A stretch of DNA of 64,000 nt, taken from NCBI RefSeq assembly GCF_001905595.1, contig NZ_LIXI01000004.1, positions 496,001 through 560,000 on the forward strand, read 5' to 3'. The position numbers and the translations under genes were made by a program. Under the pieces are notes generated by a model. The model had not been told where the DNA came from. It saw only the letters and a list, made by a program, of their open reading frames with translations, and made no database searches. Each line of letters opens with the position of its first letter. The first letter of the stretch is position 1. The DNA comes from Streptomyces sp. CB00316. Lineage in GTDB: Bacteria; Actinomycetota; Actinomycetes; Streptomycetales; Streptomycetaceae. Of the stretch, positions 57,139 through 64,000 are shown piece by piece.

Positions 57139-57720
57139 CTACGGGACGACGACCACCTTGGCGCCGACCGTCGCGAAGGTCCACATCGCGTTGCCGTCCG
57201 CCCGCTTCATCCGTACGCCGCCGGTCCTCGACTCCGGGTCGGGGGCCCGCATCGACCCGTCCTGCGCCGCGCTGAAGCCCACCGCGACCTCGCCGACGTT
57301 GGCGAAGCGCACCACGTGCTCGACGGGGACGCCGTCCGAGCCCTGGACCGTGCCCGAGCGCGAGGTGACCTGGTGGACGCCGGGCGGCGGGCTCACGGGG
57401 CTCGGCATCACCGTGAACGTACGGAGCGCCTTCTCGTTGCCGTCCACCAGCCACACCCGCCGGTCCTTCAGCGCGTAGACGACGCGCTCACCGGTGCCCG
57501 AGTCCGCAGGGACCGCGAGGGCGTCCTTCGGGGGCTTCGGCTTCGCGGTGGGCTGGGCGGAGGCCGAGGCCGAGGCCGAGGCCGAGGCCTTCGGGGAGGC
57601 CGAGGAGGAGGACGCCACCGATTCGGGAGCGTTCGCCGATGCCTGGTAGGCGAGGACGGCGACCACGACGACCGCCGCCGCAGTGAGCCCGGCCACCATT
57701 CCCGAGCTTCCCCTTGACAC
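57139..57720 (-). CDS. Secreted L,D-transpeptidase-like protein lacking the catalytic cysteine
   Basis: 193 aa from GTG 57720 with AAGGGGAG upstream. One hydrophobic segment (residues 8-28) as signal or anchor, an Ser/Ala linker with an SASASA run (about 35-60), then a domain (about 75-193) resembling the YkuD fold: RVVYALKDRRVWLVDGNEK, and near the end RTGGVRMKRADGNAMW where active enzymes have SHGC-[IV]-RM. Cys is replaced by Gly168 and His by Thr166, so it should not be catalytic. Confidence 0.75.
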   Translation of the reverse strand: MSRGSSGMVAGLTAAAVVVVAVLAYQASANAPESVASSSSASPKASASASASASAQPTAKPKPPKDALAVPADSGTGERVVYALKDRRVWLVDGNEKALRTFTVMPSPVSPPPGVHQVTSRSGTVQGSDGVPVEHVVRFANVGEVAVGFSAAQDGSMRAPDPESRTGGVRMKRADGNAMWTFATVGAKVVVVP

Positions 57721-57754
57721 CGTGAACTCCCCTTTCGGCGGCCGTCCGCCGCAT

Positions 57755-57817
57755 GTCGTACAAGCGTCGTCGTACAAGCGTCGCACGGGCGTTGTCGTAC
57801 AAGCGTTTACGTCGTAC
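57755..57817. repeat. Three 12-bp direct repeats upstream of the L,D-transpeptidase-like gene
   Basis: GTCGTACAAGCG at 57755-57766, 57769-57780 and 57794-57805, start-to-start distances 14 and 25 bases, then a partial GTCGTAC at 57811-57817. They occupy positions about -35 to -97 relative to the leftward GTG start and lie 96-158 bases before tsaB, so they could control either gene. Confidence 0.75.
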
Positions 57818-57900
57818 CCGTGGATACCCGGTGACGGTAGCAGCAGCGCACGGGCAGGCCGGGACGCCGTACGGACGCCGTACCGCCGTCGGCGGAGCCG

Positions 57901-57906
57901 TAGGCT
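57901..57906 (+). promoter_or_regulatory. -10 box of a leaderless tsaB promoter
   Basis: TAGGCT followed by six bases and the GTG of tsaB. No ribosome site and no clear -35 box. Confidence 0.5.
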
Positions 57907-57912
57907 GTTTGC

Positions 57913-58575
57913 GTGCTCTTGCTCGCCATGGATACCGCCACGCCCGCCGTCACCGTCGCCCTGCACGACGGTGCGTCCGTCATCGCCTCCTCCGGCCAGG
58001 TCGACGCCCGCAGGCACGGTGAACTGCTGCTGCCCGCCGTCGACCGGGTCCTCGCCGAGGCCGGGGTGAAACTCGACGCCGTGACGGGCGTGGTCGTGGG
58101 CGTCGGCCCCGGCCCCTACACCGGGCTGAGGGTCGGCCTGGTCACCGCGGCGACGTTCGGCTCCGCCCTCTCCGTACCGGTGCACGGCCTCTGCACCCTG
58201 GACGGCCTCGCGTACGCCGCCGGGCAGGACGGCCTGGAAGGGCCCTTCGCCGTGGCGACGGACGCACGCCGCAAGGAGGTGTACTGGGCGCGGTACGAGG
58301 ACGCCCGCACCCGTACGGGGGACCCCGCCGTCGACCGGCCCGCCGACATCGCCGAGGCACTCGCCGGGCTCCCCGTGGTCGGCCAGGGCGCGGTGCTCTA
58401 CCCGGATGCCTTCCCGGACGCGCGCGGCCCCGAGCACGTGGCCGCCGGGGCGCTCGCCGCGCTCGCCGCCGAACGGCTCGCCGCCGGGCAGGAGCTGCTG
58501 GAGCCCCGGCCGCTCTATCTGCGCCGGCCCGACGCGCAGGTCCCGAAGAACTACAAGGTGGTCACCCCGACGTGA
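57913..58575 (+). CDS. tsaB: tRNA t6A biosynthesis protein TsaB
   Basis: 220 aa from GTG 57913. Inactive ASKHA-fold partner of TsaD. Signature MLLLAMDTATPAVTVAL, RRHGELLLPAVDRVL and GVGPGPYTGLRVGLVTA. Four-base overlap with rimI. Confidence 0.96.
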   Translation: MLLLAMDTATPAVTVALHDGASVIASSGQVDARRHGELLLPAVDRVLAEAGVKLDAVTGVVVGVGPGPYTGLRVGLVTAATFGSALSVPVHGLCTLDGLAYAAGQDGLEGPFAVATDARRKEVYWARYEDARTRTGDPAVDRPADIAEALAGLPVVGQGAVLYPDAFPDARGPEHVAAGALAALAAERLAAGQELLEPRPLYLRRPDAQVPKNYKVVTPT

Positions 58576-59093
58576 GCGCCGCCACCGCCGCCGTACTGCG
58601 CGAGATGCGCTGGTGGGACATCGCACCGGTGCTGGAGCTCGAACACGCGCTGTTCCCGGACGACGCCTGGTCGCCCGGCATGTTCTGGTCCGAGCTGGCG
58701 CACGCCCGCGGCCCCGGCGCCACCCGCCACTACGTCGTCGCCGAGGACCCGGCCACCGGCCGGATCACCGGGTACGCCGGGCTCGCCGCCCTCGGCGACC
58801 TCTCCGACGTCCAGACCATCGCGGTCAGCCGCGAGGCCTGGGGCACCGGCCTCGGCTCCGAACTCCTCACCGACCTGCTGAAGGCCGCTACCGCCTTCGA
58901 GTGCGCCACCGTGCTCCTCGAAGTCCGGGTCGACAACACGCGGGCGCAGAAGCTGTACGAGCGCTTCGGCTTCGAGCCGATCGGCTTCCGACGCGGCTAC
59001 TACCAGCCGGGGAACATCGACGCGCTCGTCATGCGCCTCACCATGCAAGAGCAAGTCACGCAAGAACAAGCACCAGAGACCGGGACTGAATGA
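58572..59093 (+). CDS. rimI: Ribosomal protein S18-alanine N-acetyltransferase
   Basis: 173 aa from GTG 58572 (GTGA overlap with tsaB). GNAT enzyme with [20 protein letters not shown] and the C-terminal [23 protein letters not shown], the RimI signature. Family members acetylate the N-terminal Ala of S18. Adjacent to tsaD as in most actinobacteria. Confidence 0.94.
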   Translation: MSAATAAVLREMRWWDIAPVLELEHALFPDDAWSPGMFWSELAHARGPGATRHYVVAEDPATGRITGYAGLAALGDLSDVQTIAVSREAWGTGLGSELLTDLLKAATAFECATVLLEVRVDNTRAQKLYERFGFEPIGFRRGYYQPGNIDALVMRLTMQEQVTQEQAPETGTE

Positions 59094-60205
59094 TGGCTGC
59101 CGACGAACCCCTCGTACTCGGCATCGAGACCTCCTGCGACGAGACCGGCGTCGGCATCGTGCGCGGGACGACCCTGCTCGCGGACGCCGTCGCCTCCAGC
59201 GTCGACACCCACGCCCGCTTCGGCGGCGTCGTCCCGGAGATCGCGTCCCGCGCCCACCTGGAGGCGATGGTCCCCACCATCGAGCGCGCCCTCAAGGAGG
59301 CCGGGGTCAGCGCCCGTGACCTCGACGGGATCGCGGTCACCTCGGGCCCCGGGCTCGCGGGCGCGCTGCTGGTCGGCGTCTCGGCGGCGAAGGCGTACGC
59401 GTACGCCCTGAACAAGCCGCTCTACGGGGTCAACCACCTCGCCTCGCACATCTGCGTCGACCAGCTGGAGCACGGCCCGCTGCCCGAGCCGACCATGGCG
59501 CTCCTGGTCAGCGGCGGCCACTCCTCGCTCCTGCTGGCCCCCGACATCACCAGCGACGTCCGCCCCCTCGGTGCGACCATCGACGACGCGGCGGGCGAGG
59601 CGTTCGACAAGATCGCCCGCGTGCTGAACCTCGGTTTCCCCGGCGGCCCGGTCATCGACCGCCTCGCGAAGGAGGGCGACCCGAAGTCCATCGCGTTCCC
59701 GCGCGGGCTGACCGGTCCCCGCGACGCCCCGTACGACTTCTCCTTCTCCGGCCTGAAGACCTCGGTCGCCCGTTGGATCGAGGCGAAGCGCGCGGCGGGC
59801 GAGGAGGTGCCGGTACGGGATGTGGCGGCGTCCTTCCAGGAGGCCGTGGTGGACGTGCTCACGCGGAAGGCGGTGCGCGCCTGCAAGGACGAGGGCGTCG
59901 ACCACCTGATGATCGGCGGCGGGGTGGCGGCCAACTCCCGGCTCCGCGCGCTGGCCGAGGAGCGGTGCGAGCGGGCGGGCATCCGGCTGCGGGTGCCGCG
60001 GCCGGGGCTCTGCACGGACAACGGGGCGATGGTCGCGGCGCTCGGCGCGGAGATGGTCGCCCGCAACCGGCGCCCCTCCGACCTGGAGCTTTCGGCGGAC
60101 TCCTCGCTGCCGGTGACCGAGCCGCACGTGCCGGGGGCGGATCGTTCCCATTCCCACGACCACGACCACGTGCACGAGATCAGCAAGGACAACCTCTACT
60201 CATGA
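59090..60205 (+). CDS. tsaD: tRNA t6A37 threonylcarbamoyltransferase TsaD
   Basis: 371 aa from ATG 59090 or the adjacent ATG 59093, overlapping rimI. Transfers the threonylcarbamoyl group to A37. [15 protein letters not shown], the metal-binding HxxxH in [17 protein letters not shown] and [13 protein letters not shown] are clear. The tail is His/Asp-rich ([13 protein letters not shown]). Confidence 0.97.
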   Translation: MMAADEPLVLGIETSCDETGVGIVRGTTLLADAVASSVDTHARFGGVVPEIASRAHLEAMVPTIERALKEAGVSARDLDGIAVTSGPGLAGALLVGVSAAKAYAYALNKPLYGVNHLASHICVDQLEHGPLPEPTMALLVSGGHSSLLLAPDITSDVRPLGATIDDAAGEAFDKIARVLNLGFPGGPVIDRLAKEGDPKSIAFPRGLTGPRDAPYDFSFSGLKTSVARWIEAKRAAGEEVPVRDVAASFQEAVVDVLTRKAVRACKDEGVDHLMIGGGVAANSRLRALAEERCERAGIRLRVPRPGLCTDNGAMVAALGAEMVARNRRPSDLELSADSSLPVTEPHVPGADRSHSHDHDHVHEISKDNLYS

Positions 60206-60471
60206 GCGCCGCGACCATCGTCCTGATGTGGGAGGCCCGCGCCGTGGAGGGCCGCGGCGGCGAGCTCCTGGAATGGGCCCGCGCCCGGTCCGCCGAGCTG
60301 TCCCGCGAGCCGGCCCGCCGCGAACTGCTGCGCGCCCCGCAGGACCGGGTGCTGGTCATGACGTGGTGGGCGGAGGCGTCGTACGCCGACGACCTCCCCG
60401 AACTCCCCGAGCCCGACGCCGCCCTGATCACCCGGCCGGTGCACCGGTGGCGGTTCGAGGCGGTGGGGTGA
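60202..60471 (+). CDS. Small conserved protein of unknown function
   Basis: 89 aa from ATG 60202, overlapping the tsaD stop as ATGA. Sequence [20 protein letters not shown]...VLVMTWW resembles a dimeric alpha-beta barrel half (monooxygenase-like) but this is only a pattern impression. Coupled to tsaD. Confidence 0.75.
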   Translation: MSAATIVLMWEARAVEGRGGELLEWARARSAELSREPARRELLRAPQDRVLVMTWWAEASYADDLPELPEPDAALITRPVHRWRFEAVG

Positions 60472-60841
60472 GCGACGCCTTCGCGGAGCCCGGCAACCCC
60501 GTATTCCCCGGCTGATCACCCCTCGCCCCTCGGCTGATCAGCCCCTCCACGGTCGCGTCCAGCTCGGCGGCGCTCCCGTAGTCGGCGGCGTACTCCCGCC
60601 AGTGCTCCTCGACCTCGGTGAGCCGGGGCGGCTCCGCCGCGTCCTTCTCCGTGATCATCTCCGGGAAGAACGGCGCGACGGCTGCTCCGCCCGGCGGGCG
60701 GCCCGGTGGCCGCCGAGCCGGTGGCGGCGGAGCATGAGGAGGGCGCCGCCGGCCGATGAGTCCGGGCGCCCGGACCGGTCTACCTTCCACGAGGTCCGAG
60801 AGGCCTGCGACGAGCGGATTCCCGACGAGGAGACGACGACC
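60472..60841. other. Spacer with a possible short leftward ORF
   Basis: 370 bases. A minus-strand frame from ATG 60658 to 60428 (76 aa; MITEKDAAEPPRLTEVEEHW) has a protein-like N-terminal half and a degenerate tail running into the convergent gene; its ribosome site is poor. It may be a gene fragment. Nothing else is supported. Confidence 0.3.
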
Positions 60842-61306
60842 ATGCAGAAGATCACCCCCTGTCTCTGGTACGACGGCCAGGCGAAGGAGGCGGCCGAGCA
60901 CTACATCGCCGTCTTCGGCGGCGACTCCCGCATCCTGGACATCAGCTACTACGGCGAAGCCGGCCCCGGCGAGGCCGGTGACGTCCTCACCGTCACCTTC
61001 AGCCTCGCGGGCCAGGAGTACATGGGGCTCAACGGCGGACCGCAGTTCCCCTTCACCGAGGCGATCTCGCTCGCCGTGGACTGCGCCGACCAGGCCGAGG
61101 TGGACCGGCTCTGGGCCGCGCTCACGGAGGGCGGCGAGGAGGGGCGGTGCGGCTGGCTCAAGGACCGGTACGGCGTCTCCTGGCAGCTCGTCCCGAGCGA
61201 GCTGCCGAAGCTGCTGACCGACCCGGACCCGGCGAAGGCGGAGCGGACGATGAAGGCGATGCTCGGTATGGGCAAGTTGGACATCCAGGCGCTGCGGGAC
61301 GCCTGA
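60842..61306 (+). CDS. VOC/PhnB-like family protein
   Basis: 154 aa from ATG 60842 with GAGGAG upstream. MQKITPCLWYDGQAKEAAEHY, FSLAGQEYMGLNGGP, CGWLKDRYGVSWQLVP are hallmarks of the PhnB/3-demethylubiquinone-methyltransferase-like branch of the glyoxalase fold. The substrate is unknown. Confidence 0.93.
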   Translation: MQKITPCLWYDGQAKEAAEHYIAVFGGDSRILDISYYGEAGPGEAGDVLTVTFSLAGQEYMGLNGGPQFPFTEAISLAVDCADQAEVDRLWAALTEGGEEGRCGWLKDRYGVSWQLVPSELPKLLTDPDPAKAERTMKAMLGMGKLDIQALRDA

Positions 61307-61342
61307 GCTCCCGGGTGCGCTCCTGGCCGCCTCGGCGGTCGG

Positions 61343-61348
61343 TAGTGT
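61343..61348 (+). promoter_or_regulatory. -10 box, leaderless
   Basis: TAGTGT followed by seven bases and the ATG at 61356; no ribosome site present. Confidence 0.45.
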
Positions 61349-61355
61349 CTGGTCC

Positions 61356-61769
61356 ATGTCCCCCCGCGCCTCGCTGCCCCCGTCTCCGCCTCCCGCGGAG
61401 ATCCGGACCCGGCCCGGCCGCGAGGCGATGCTCGCCGACCGGGCGCTGATCCTGAGCGCACCGGTGCGGATGCGCATGGGGCCGGCGCGGCTCGGCGTGC
61501 TGGGGATGTGGGCCGGGCTCGCCGCCCTCGGCTGGCTGCTGGTGGGTGCTGCGCTCGTCACGTTCGACCAGGCGCCGGACATCTTCAGCGGGTTCGCCGG
61601 ACTCCTGTCCCTGGTCGTCGGGGCGGCGGCGCTGGTACCGGCCGTCGCCTTCGTCTGCCTCTACCTCGCCCGCGACCGTAAGGTCCGCGCGCTGCTCGTG
61701 GAGTGGGGTGCGCTGGACCACGACCCGGAGCGCGACCGCGAGCTGCGGCTGCCCGGCGTGAGCCTGTGA
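61356..61769 (+). CDS. Small membrane protein
   Basis: 137 aa with two membrane helices (about residues 46-68 and 74-100) and hydrophilic ends rich in Pro (N-terminus) and charged residues (C-terminus). No family recognised. Overlaps the next small ORF by four bases. Confidence 0.72.
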   Translation: MSPRASLPPSPPPAEIRTRPGREAMLADRALILSAPVRMRMGPARLGVLGMWAGLAALGWLLVGAALVTFDQAPDIFSGFAGLLSLVVGAAALVPAVAFVCLYLARDRKVRALLVEWGALDHDPERDRELRLPGVSL

Positions 61770-61909
61770 TCGCCTGGCTCACCGGACTCATCGGCGCCGT
61801 CAAGGCGCTGGCTCACCGCCGCTGGGTGCTGCGCGTCCTGGCCGCGCCCGCCGCCACGCCGGCGCCGGGCGGCCCGGTCCCGACCCCCGTCGGTCCCGGC
61901 CGCCGCTGA
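61766..61909 (+). CDS. Putative 47-aa ORF
   Basis: GTG 61766 overlaps the preceding stop (GTGA). One hydrophobic segment (IAWLTGLIGAVKALA) then a Pro/Gly tail (PVPTPVGPGRR). Translational coupling supports it; no homology recognised. Confidence 0.4.
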   Translation: MIAWLTGLIGAVKALAHRRWVLRVLAAPAATPAPGGPVPTPVGPGRR

Positions 61910-61935
61910 ACCTCGGACCGGGCGGACGGCGCCGC

Positions 61936-63159
61936 TCACCCCAGCGGGTGGCCGATCAGCATCGTCGGGGCCCCGGCCACCCGGGTCAGGAACACCGTCG
62001 CCGCGCCCGGCCCGCTCAACTTCATCCGGCGGCGCAGCTCCTCCGGTTCGACCGCCGAGCCGCGCTTCTTGACGGTCAGGACGCCCACCTCGCGCTCCCG
62101 CAGCAGCGCCTTCAGCTTCTTCATGTTGAACGGCAGCCGGTCGGTGATCTCGTACCCGGAGACGTACGGGGAGGAGTAGGGCACATCGCTCGTGACGTAC
62201 GCGATCGTCTCGTCCACCAGCCGCCCGCCGCACCGCTCCACGATGTCGGCGACCAGGTGCGCCCGGATCACCGCACCGTCCGGCTCGTACAGGTAGCGCC
62301 CGACCGGGCCCACCGGCGGGGCGGGCAGCGGGGCCGGGGCGGTGAGGGTGGCCCCGGACGGCAGCAGGGTGGCCCGGAACGCACCGGGCGCGAACCCCTC
62401 CCCGTACCAGAGCACCGCCTCCTTCACATCGCCGCCGTCCGAGATCCACTCGGCCTCCGCCTCCGGGCCGATCGCCTCGTGCGGGACGCCGGGCGCGATC
62501 TTCAGCGCCGCGCGGGGGGCCTTCAGTGCGGCGGCCGTCGCCCACGACAGCGGGGGTGAGTACGCCTCCGGGTCGAAGATCCTGCCCCGGCCGCCGCGCC
62601 GGGCCGGGTCCACGAAGACGGCGTCGTACGGAGAGGTGTCGATCTCCGTGACGTCGGCGCACCGCACCTCGATCAGCGCGGCAAGGTCGAGCGCCTCGGC
62701 ATTGGCGCGGGCCACCTCGGCGGTGAGCGGGTCGCGGTCCACGGCGAGGACGGCGATCCCGGCACGGGCGAGCGCGATGGCGTCGCCGCCGATGCCGCAG
62801 CACAGGTCCGCCACGCTCCGGACGCCGAGCGCGGCGAACCGGGCGGCGCGGTAGGTGGCGACCGAGGTGCGGGTGGCCTGCTCGACACCGTTGGGCGTGA
62901 AGTACATCCGGTACGCGTCCCCGGCCCCGAACTTCGCCACCGCCCGCTGCCGCAGCCGCGCCTGGCCGAGCGCCGCCGACACCAGCTCCGCCGGGTGCGT
63001 GCGGCGCAGCCGGGTCGCGGTGGCCAGCTCTTCGGCGGGGTCGTGGTCGCGCAGCTCGGCCAGCAGGTGCTCGCCCTCGAGGGTGCGCAGGGCGGCGAAG
63101 GCGGCGCGGGCGGGGTCGTCGGCCGGAGTGGCGGGGGTCGATGCGTTCACCCGGTCCAT
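61936..63159 (-). CDS. Class I SAM-dependent methyltransferase with THUMP-like domain
   Basis: 407 aa from ATG 63159; GTG 63150 is an alternative that would be leaderless behind CACAAT (63158-63163). An N-terminal helical domain (FTPNGVEQATRTSVATYRAARF), Rossmann SAM site VADLCCGIGGDAIALA, acidic end VDRDPL, motif IV VFVDPARRGGRGR, then a C-terminal THUMP-like region (GVLTVKKRGSAVEPEELRRR). Probably an RNA methyltransferase; target unknown. Confidence 0.9.
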   Translation of the reverse strand: MDRVNASTPATPADDPARAAFAALRTLEGEHLLAELRDHDPAEELATATRLRRTHPAELVSAALGQARLRQRAVAKFGAGDAYRMYFTPNGVEQATRTSVATYRAARFAALGVRSVADLCCGIGGDAIALARAGIAVLAVDRDPLTAEVARANAEALDLAALIEVRCADVTEIDTSPYDAVFVDPARRGGRGRIFDPEAYSPPLSWATAAALKAPRAALKIAPGVPHEAIGPEAEAEWISDGGDVKEAVLWYGEGFAPGAFRATLLPSGATLTAPAPLPAPPVGPVGRYLYEPDGAVIRAHLVADIVERCGGRLVDETIAYVTSDVPYSSPYVSGYEITDRLPFNMKKLKALLREREVGVLTVKKRGSAVEPEELRRRMKLSGPGAATVFLTRVAGAPTMLIGHPLG

Positions 63160-63213
63160 TGTGGCCGGTGCGTGGAGGCGGGCGCCCATGGGCCGACGCG
63201 GGCTCCTACAAAG

Positions 63214-63253
63214 GGCGACGCGTCATCCCTGTAGGCGACGCGTCACCCCTGTG
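63214..63253. repeat. Two tandem 20-bp repeats
   Basis: GGCGACGCGTCATCCCTGTA (63214-63233) directly followed by GGCGACGCGTCACCCCTGTG (63234-63253), two differences. Located between divergent genes, 55 bases from the methyltransferase start and 112 from the deacetylase start. Confidence 0.8.
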
Positions 63254-63364
63254 GGCCGGTCGGGGGACGGGCCCGGACCTCTCGCGGTGTCGGGGCGGGA
63301 GGCGGCCGGGTGGCTGGCAGGATGCGGCGCCATGCAGCTAGTACGACAAAAAGGAAAATCACCC

Positions 63365-64000
63365 ATGAAGCGGCATCGGCCGGTCTCCGTCGTGCTGGCG
63401 GCCCTCCTGGCCGCCACCGTCACCTCCGCCTGCGCGTCGGAGGCGGTCGGTGGCGGCGCGGGCGCCCCGGGCGGCCCGGCGAAGCCCGCCGCCGGACAGC
63501 ACGGCGAGGCCGCCCCGCAGGCCGGGCCCGCCCGCGCCCTGGACACGTACGCCGAGGAGGTCAAGCGGAAACAGGCCGCACGGGCCGTCGCCGCGAAGAA
63601 GTGGGGGCTGGCCAAGACCCCGCTCGCCGCCCCCGAACCGCCGAAGGTGAAGCCGCGCATCACCACCCGTAAGGGGTTCGAGGTCCGGGACGACGAAGGG
63701 CTGCCGCCCGTCTTCACCACCGTCCCCACCAAGGAGAAGATCGTCTTCCTCACCATGGACGACGGGGCGGAGAAGGACCCCGCGCTGCTGCGGATGATGA
63801 CCGAACTGGACATCCCCTACAGCGCCTTCCTGAGCGACTACGTCATCAACGACGACTACGGGTACTTCAAGCAGATGCAGAAGCGCGGGGTGGTCATCAG
63901 CAACCACACGCTCAACCACCGCTATCTGCCCGGCCTCTCCTACGCCGAGCAGAAGCGGGAGATCTGCGGCCAGCAGGAGAAGATCCTCAAGAACTACGGG
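63365..64000 (+). CDS. Secreted polysaccharide deacetylase, partial
   Basis: Starts at ATG 63365 with AAAAGGAAA upstream and runs off the window after 212 codons. Signal peptide residues 1-23 (VVLAALLAATVTSAC; possible lipoprotein Cys23), a low-complexity linker, then the NodB domain: FLTMDDGAEKDP with the catalytic Asp pair and SNHTLNH with the zinc-binding H-x3-H. Family members deacetylate peptidoglycan or chitin-like polymers. The 3' end and the rest of the active site are not visible. Confidence 0.93.
   Translation, partial: MKRHRPVSVVLAALLAATVTSACASEAVGGGAGAPGGPAKPAAGQHGEAAPQAGPARALDTYAEEVKRKQAARAVAAKKWGLAKTPLAAPEPPKVKPRITTRKGFEVRDDEGLPPVFTTVPTKEKIVFLTMDDGAEKDPALLRMMTELDIPYSAFLSDYVINDDYGYFKQMQKRGVVISNHTLNHRYLPGLSYAEQKREICGQQEKILKNYG

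Noticed and set aside
57755..57817. Short CRISPR-like array
   Set aside because: Repeats are only 12 bp with unequal spacers of 2-13 bp; no cas genes.

Overview
The window is chromosomal DNA of a high-GC actinobacterium, almost certainly a Streptomyces. The evidence is very high GC at third codon positions, many GTG starts, the S10-spc-alpha ribosomal protein supercluster in actinobacterial order behind tuf, zinc-type S14, zinc-form L36, and family types typical of the genus (DUF5753 XRE regulators, PF04672 methyltransferases, a DGPF/YCII plus ECF sigma pair). No rRNA, tRNA, CRISPR array or insertion sequence was seen.

Layout. 1-1.3 kb: tuf, ending in a perfect terminator. 1.4-14.4 kb: accessory block. 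A DesK/NarL-type sensor kinase (minus) and a NarL-type response regulator (plus) stand about 7.5 kb apart, separated by a giant secreted RHS/YD-repeat protein (about 2,086 aa), a membrane protein that is a candidate immunity protein, and a small membrane ORF. Then come a secreted trypsin-like protease, a lipoprotein PIG-L deacetylase with a beta-propeller, and a GNAT acetyltransferase.

14.5-31.3 kb: the translation supercluster rpsJ-rplCDWB-rpsS-rplV-rpsC-rplP-rpmC-rpsQ / rplNXE-rpsN / rpsH-rplFR-rpsE-rpmD-rplO / secY-adk / map / infA-rpmJ / rpsM-rpsK / rpoA-rplQ. Strong hairpins and promoter-like sites divide it into transcription segments. truA, two small membrane proteins and an ABC-F ATPase follow, then rplM-rpsI, glmM and coaA (minus).

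39.8-49.4 kb: accessory and regulatory block. It holds a winged-helix/zinc protein, a PIN toxin remnant, a YCII protein with an ECF42-type sigma factor, a regulator/methyltransferase/tandem-HTH-regulator cluster with a divergent orphan, a secreted M14 carboxypeptidase, and a second broken PIN gene.

49.4-61.3 kb: envelope and tRNA-modification housekeeping. glmS, acpS, nnr, DUF488, alr and an alpha/beta hydrolase are followed by tsaE, tsaB, rimI and tsaD, which with other partners make t6A37 and acetylate S18. Inside this run sit a 59-aa ORF behind an iron-box-like palindrome and a secreted L,D-transpeptidase-like protein that has lost its catalytic cysteine, preceded by three 12-bp repeats. 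60.8-64 kb: a VOC-fold protein, a small membrane protein, a THUMP-like methyltransferase and the start of a secreted polysaccharide deacetylase that runs off the window.

The most promising undescribed elements are the RHS tip/immunity pair, the putative iron-regulated small protein, the cysteine-less L,D-transpeptidase with its repeat array, the XRE-methyltransferase-PucR cluster, and structured leaders inside the ribosomal operons.
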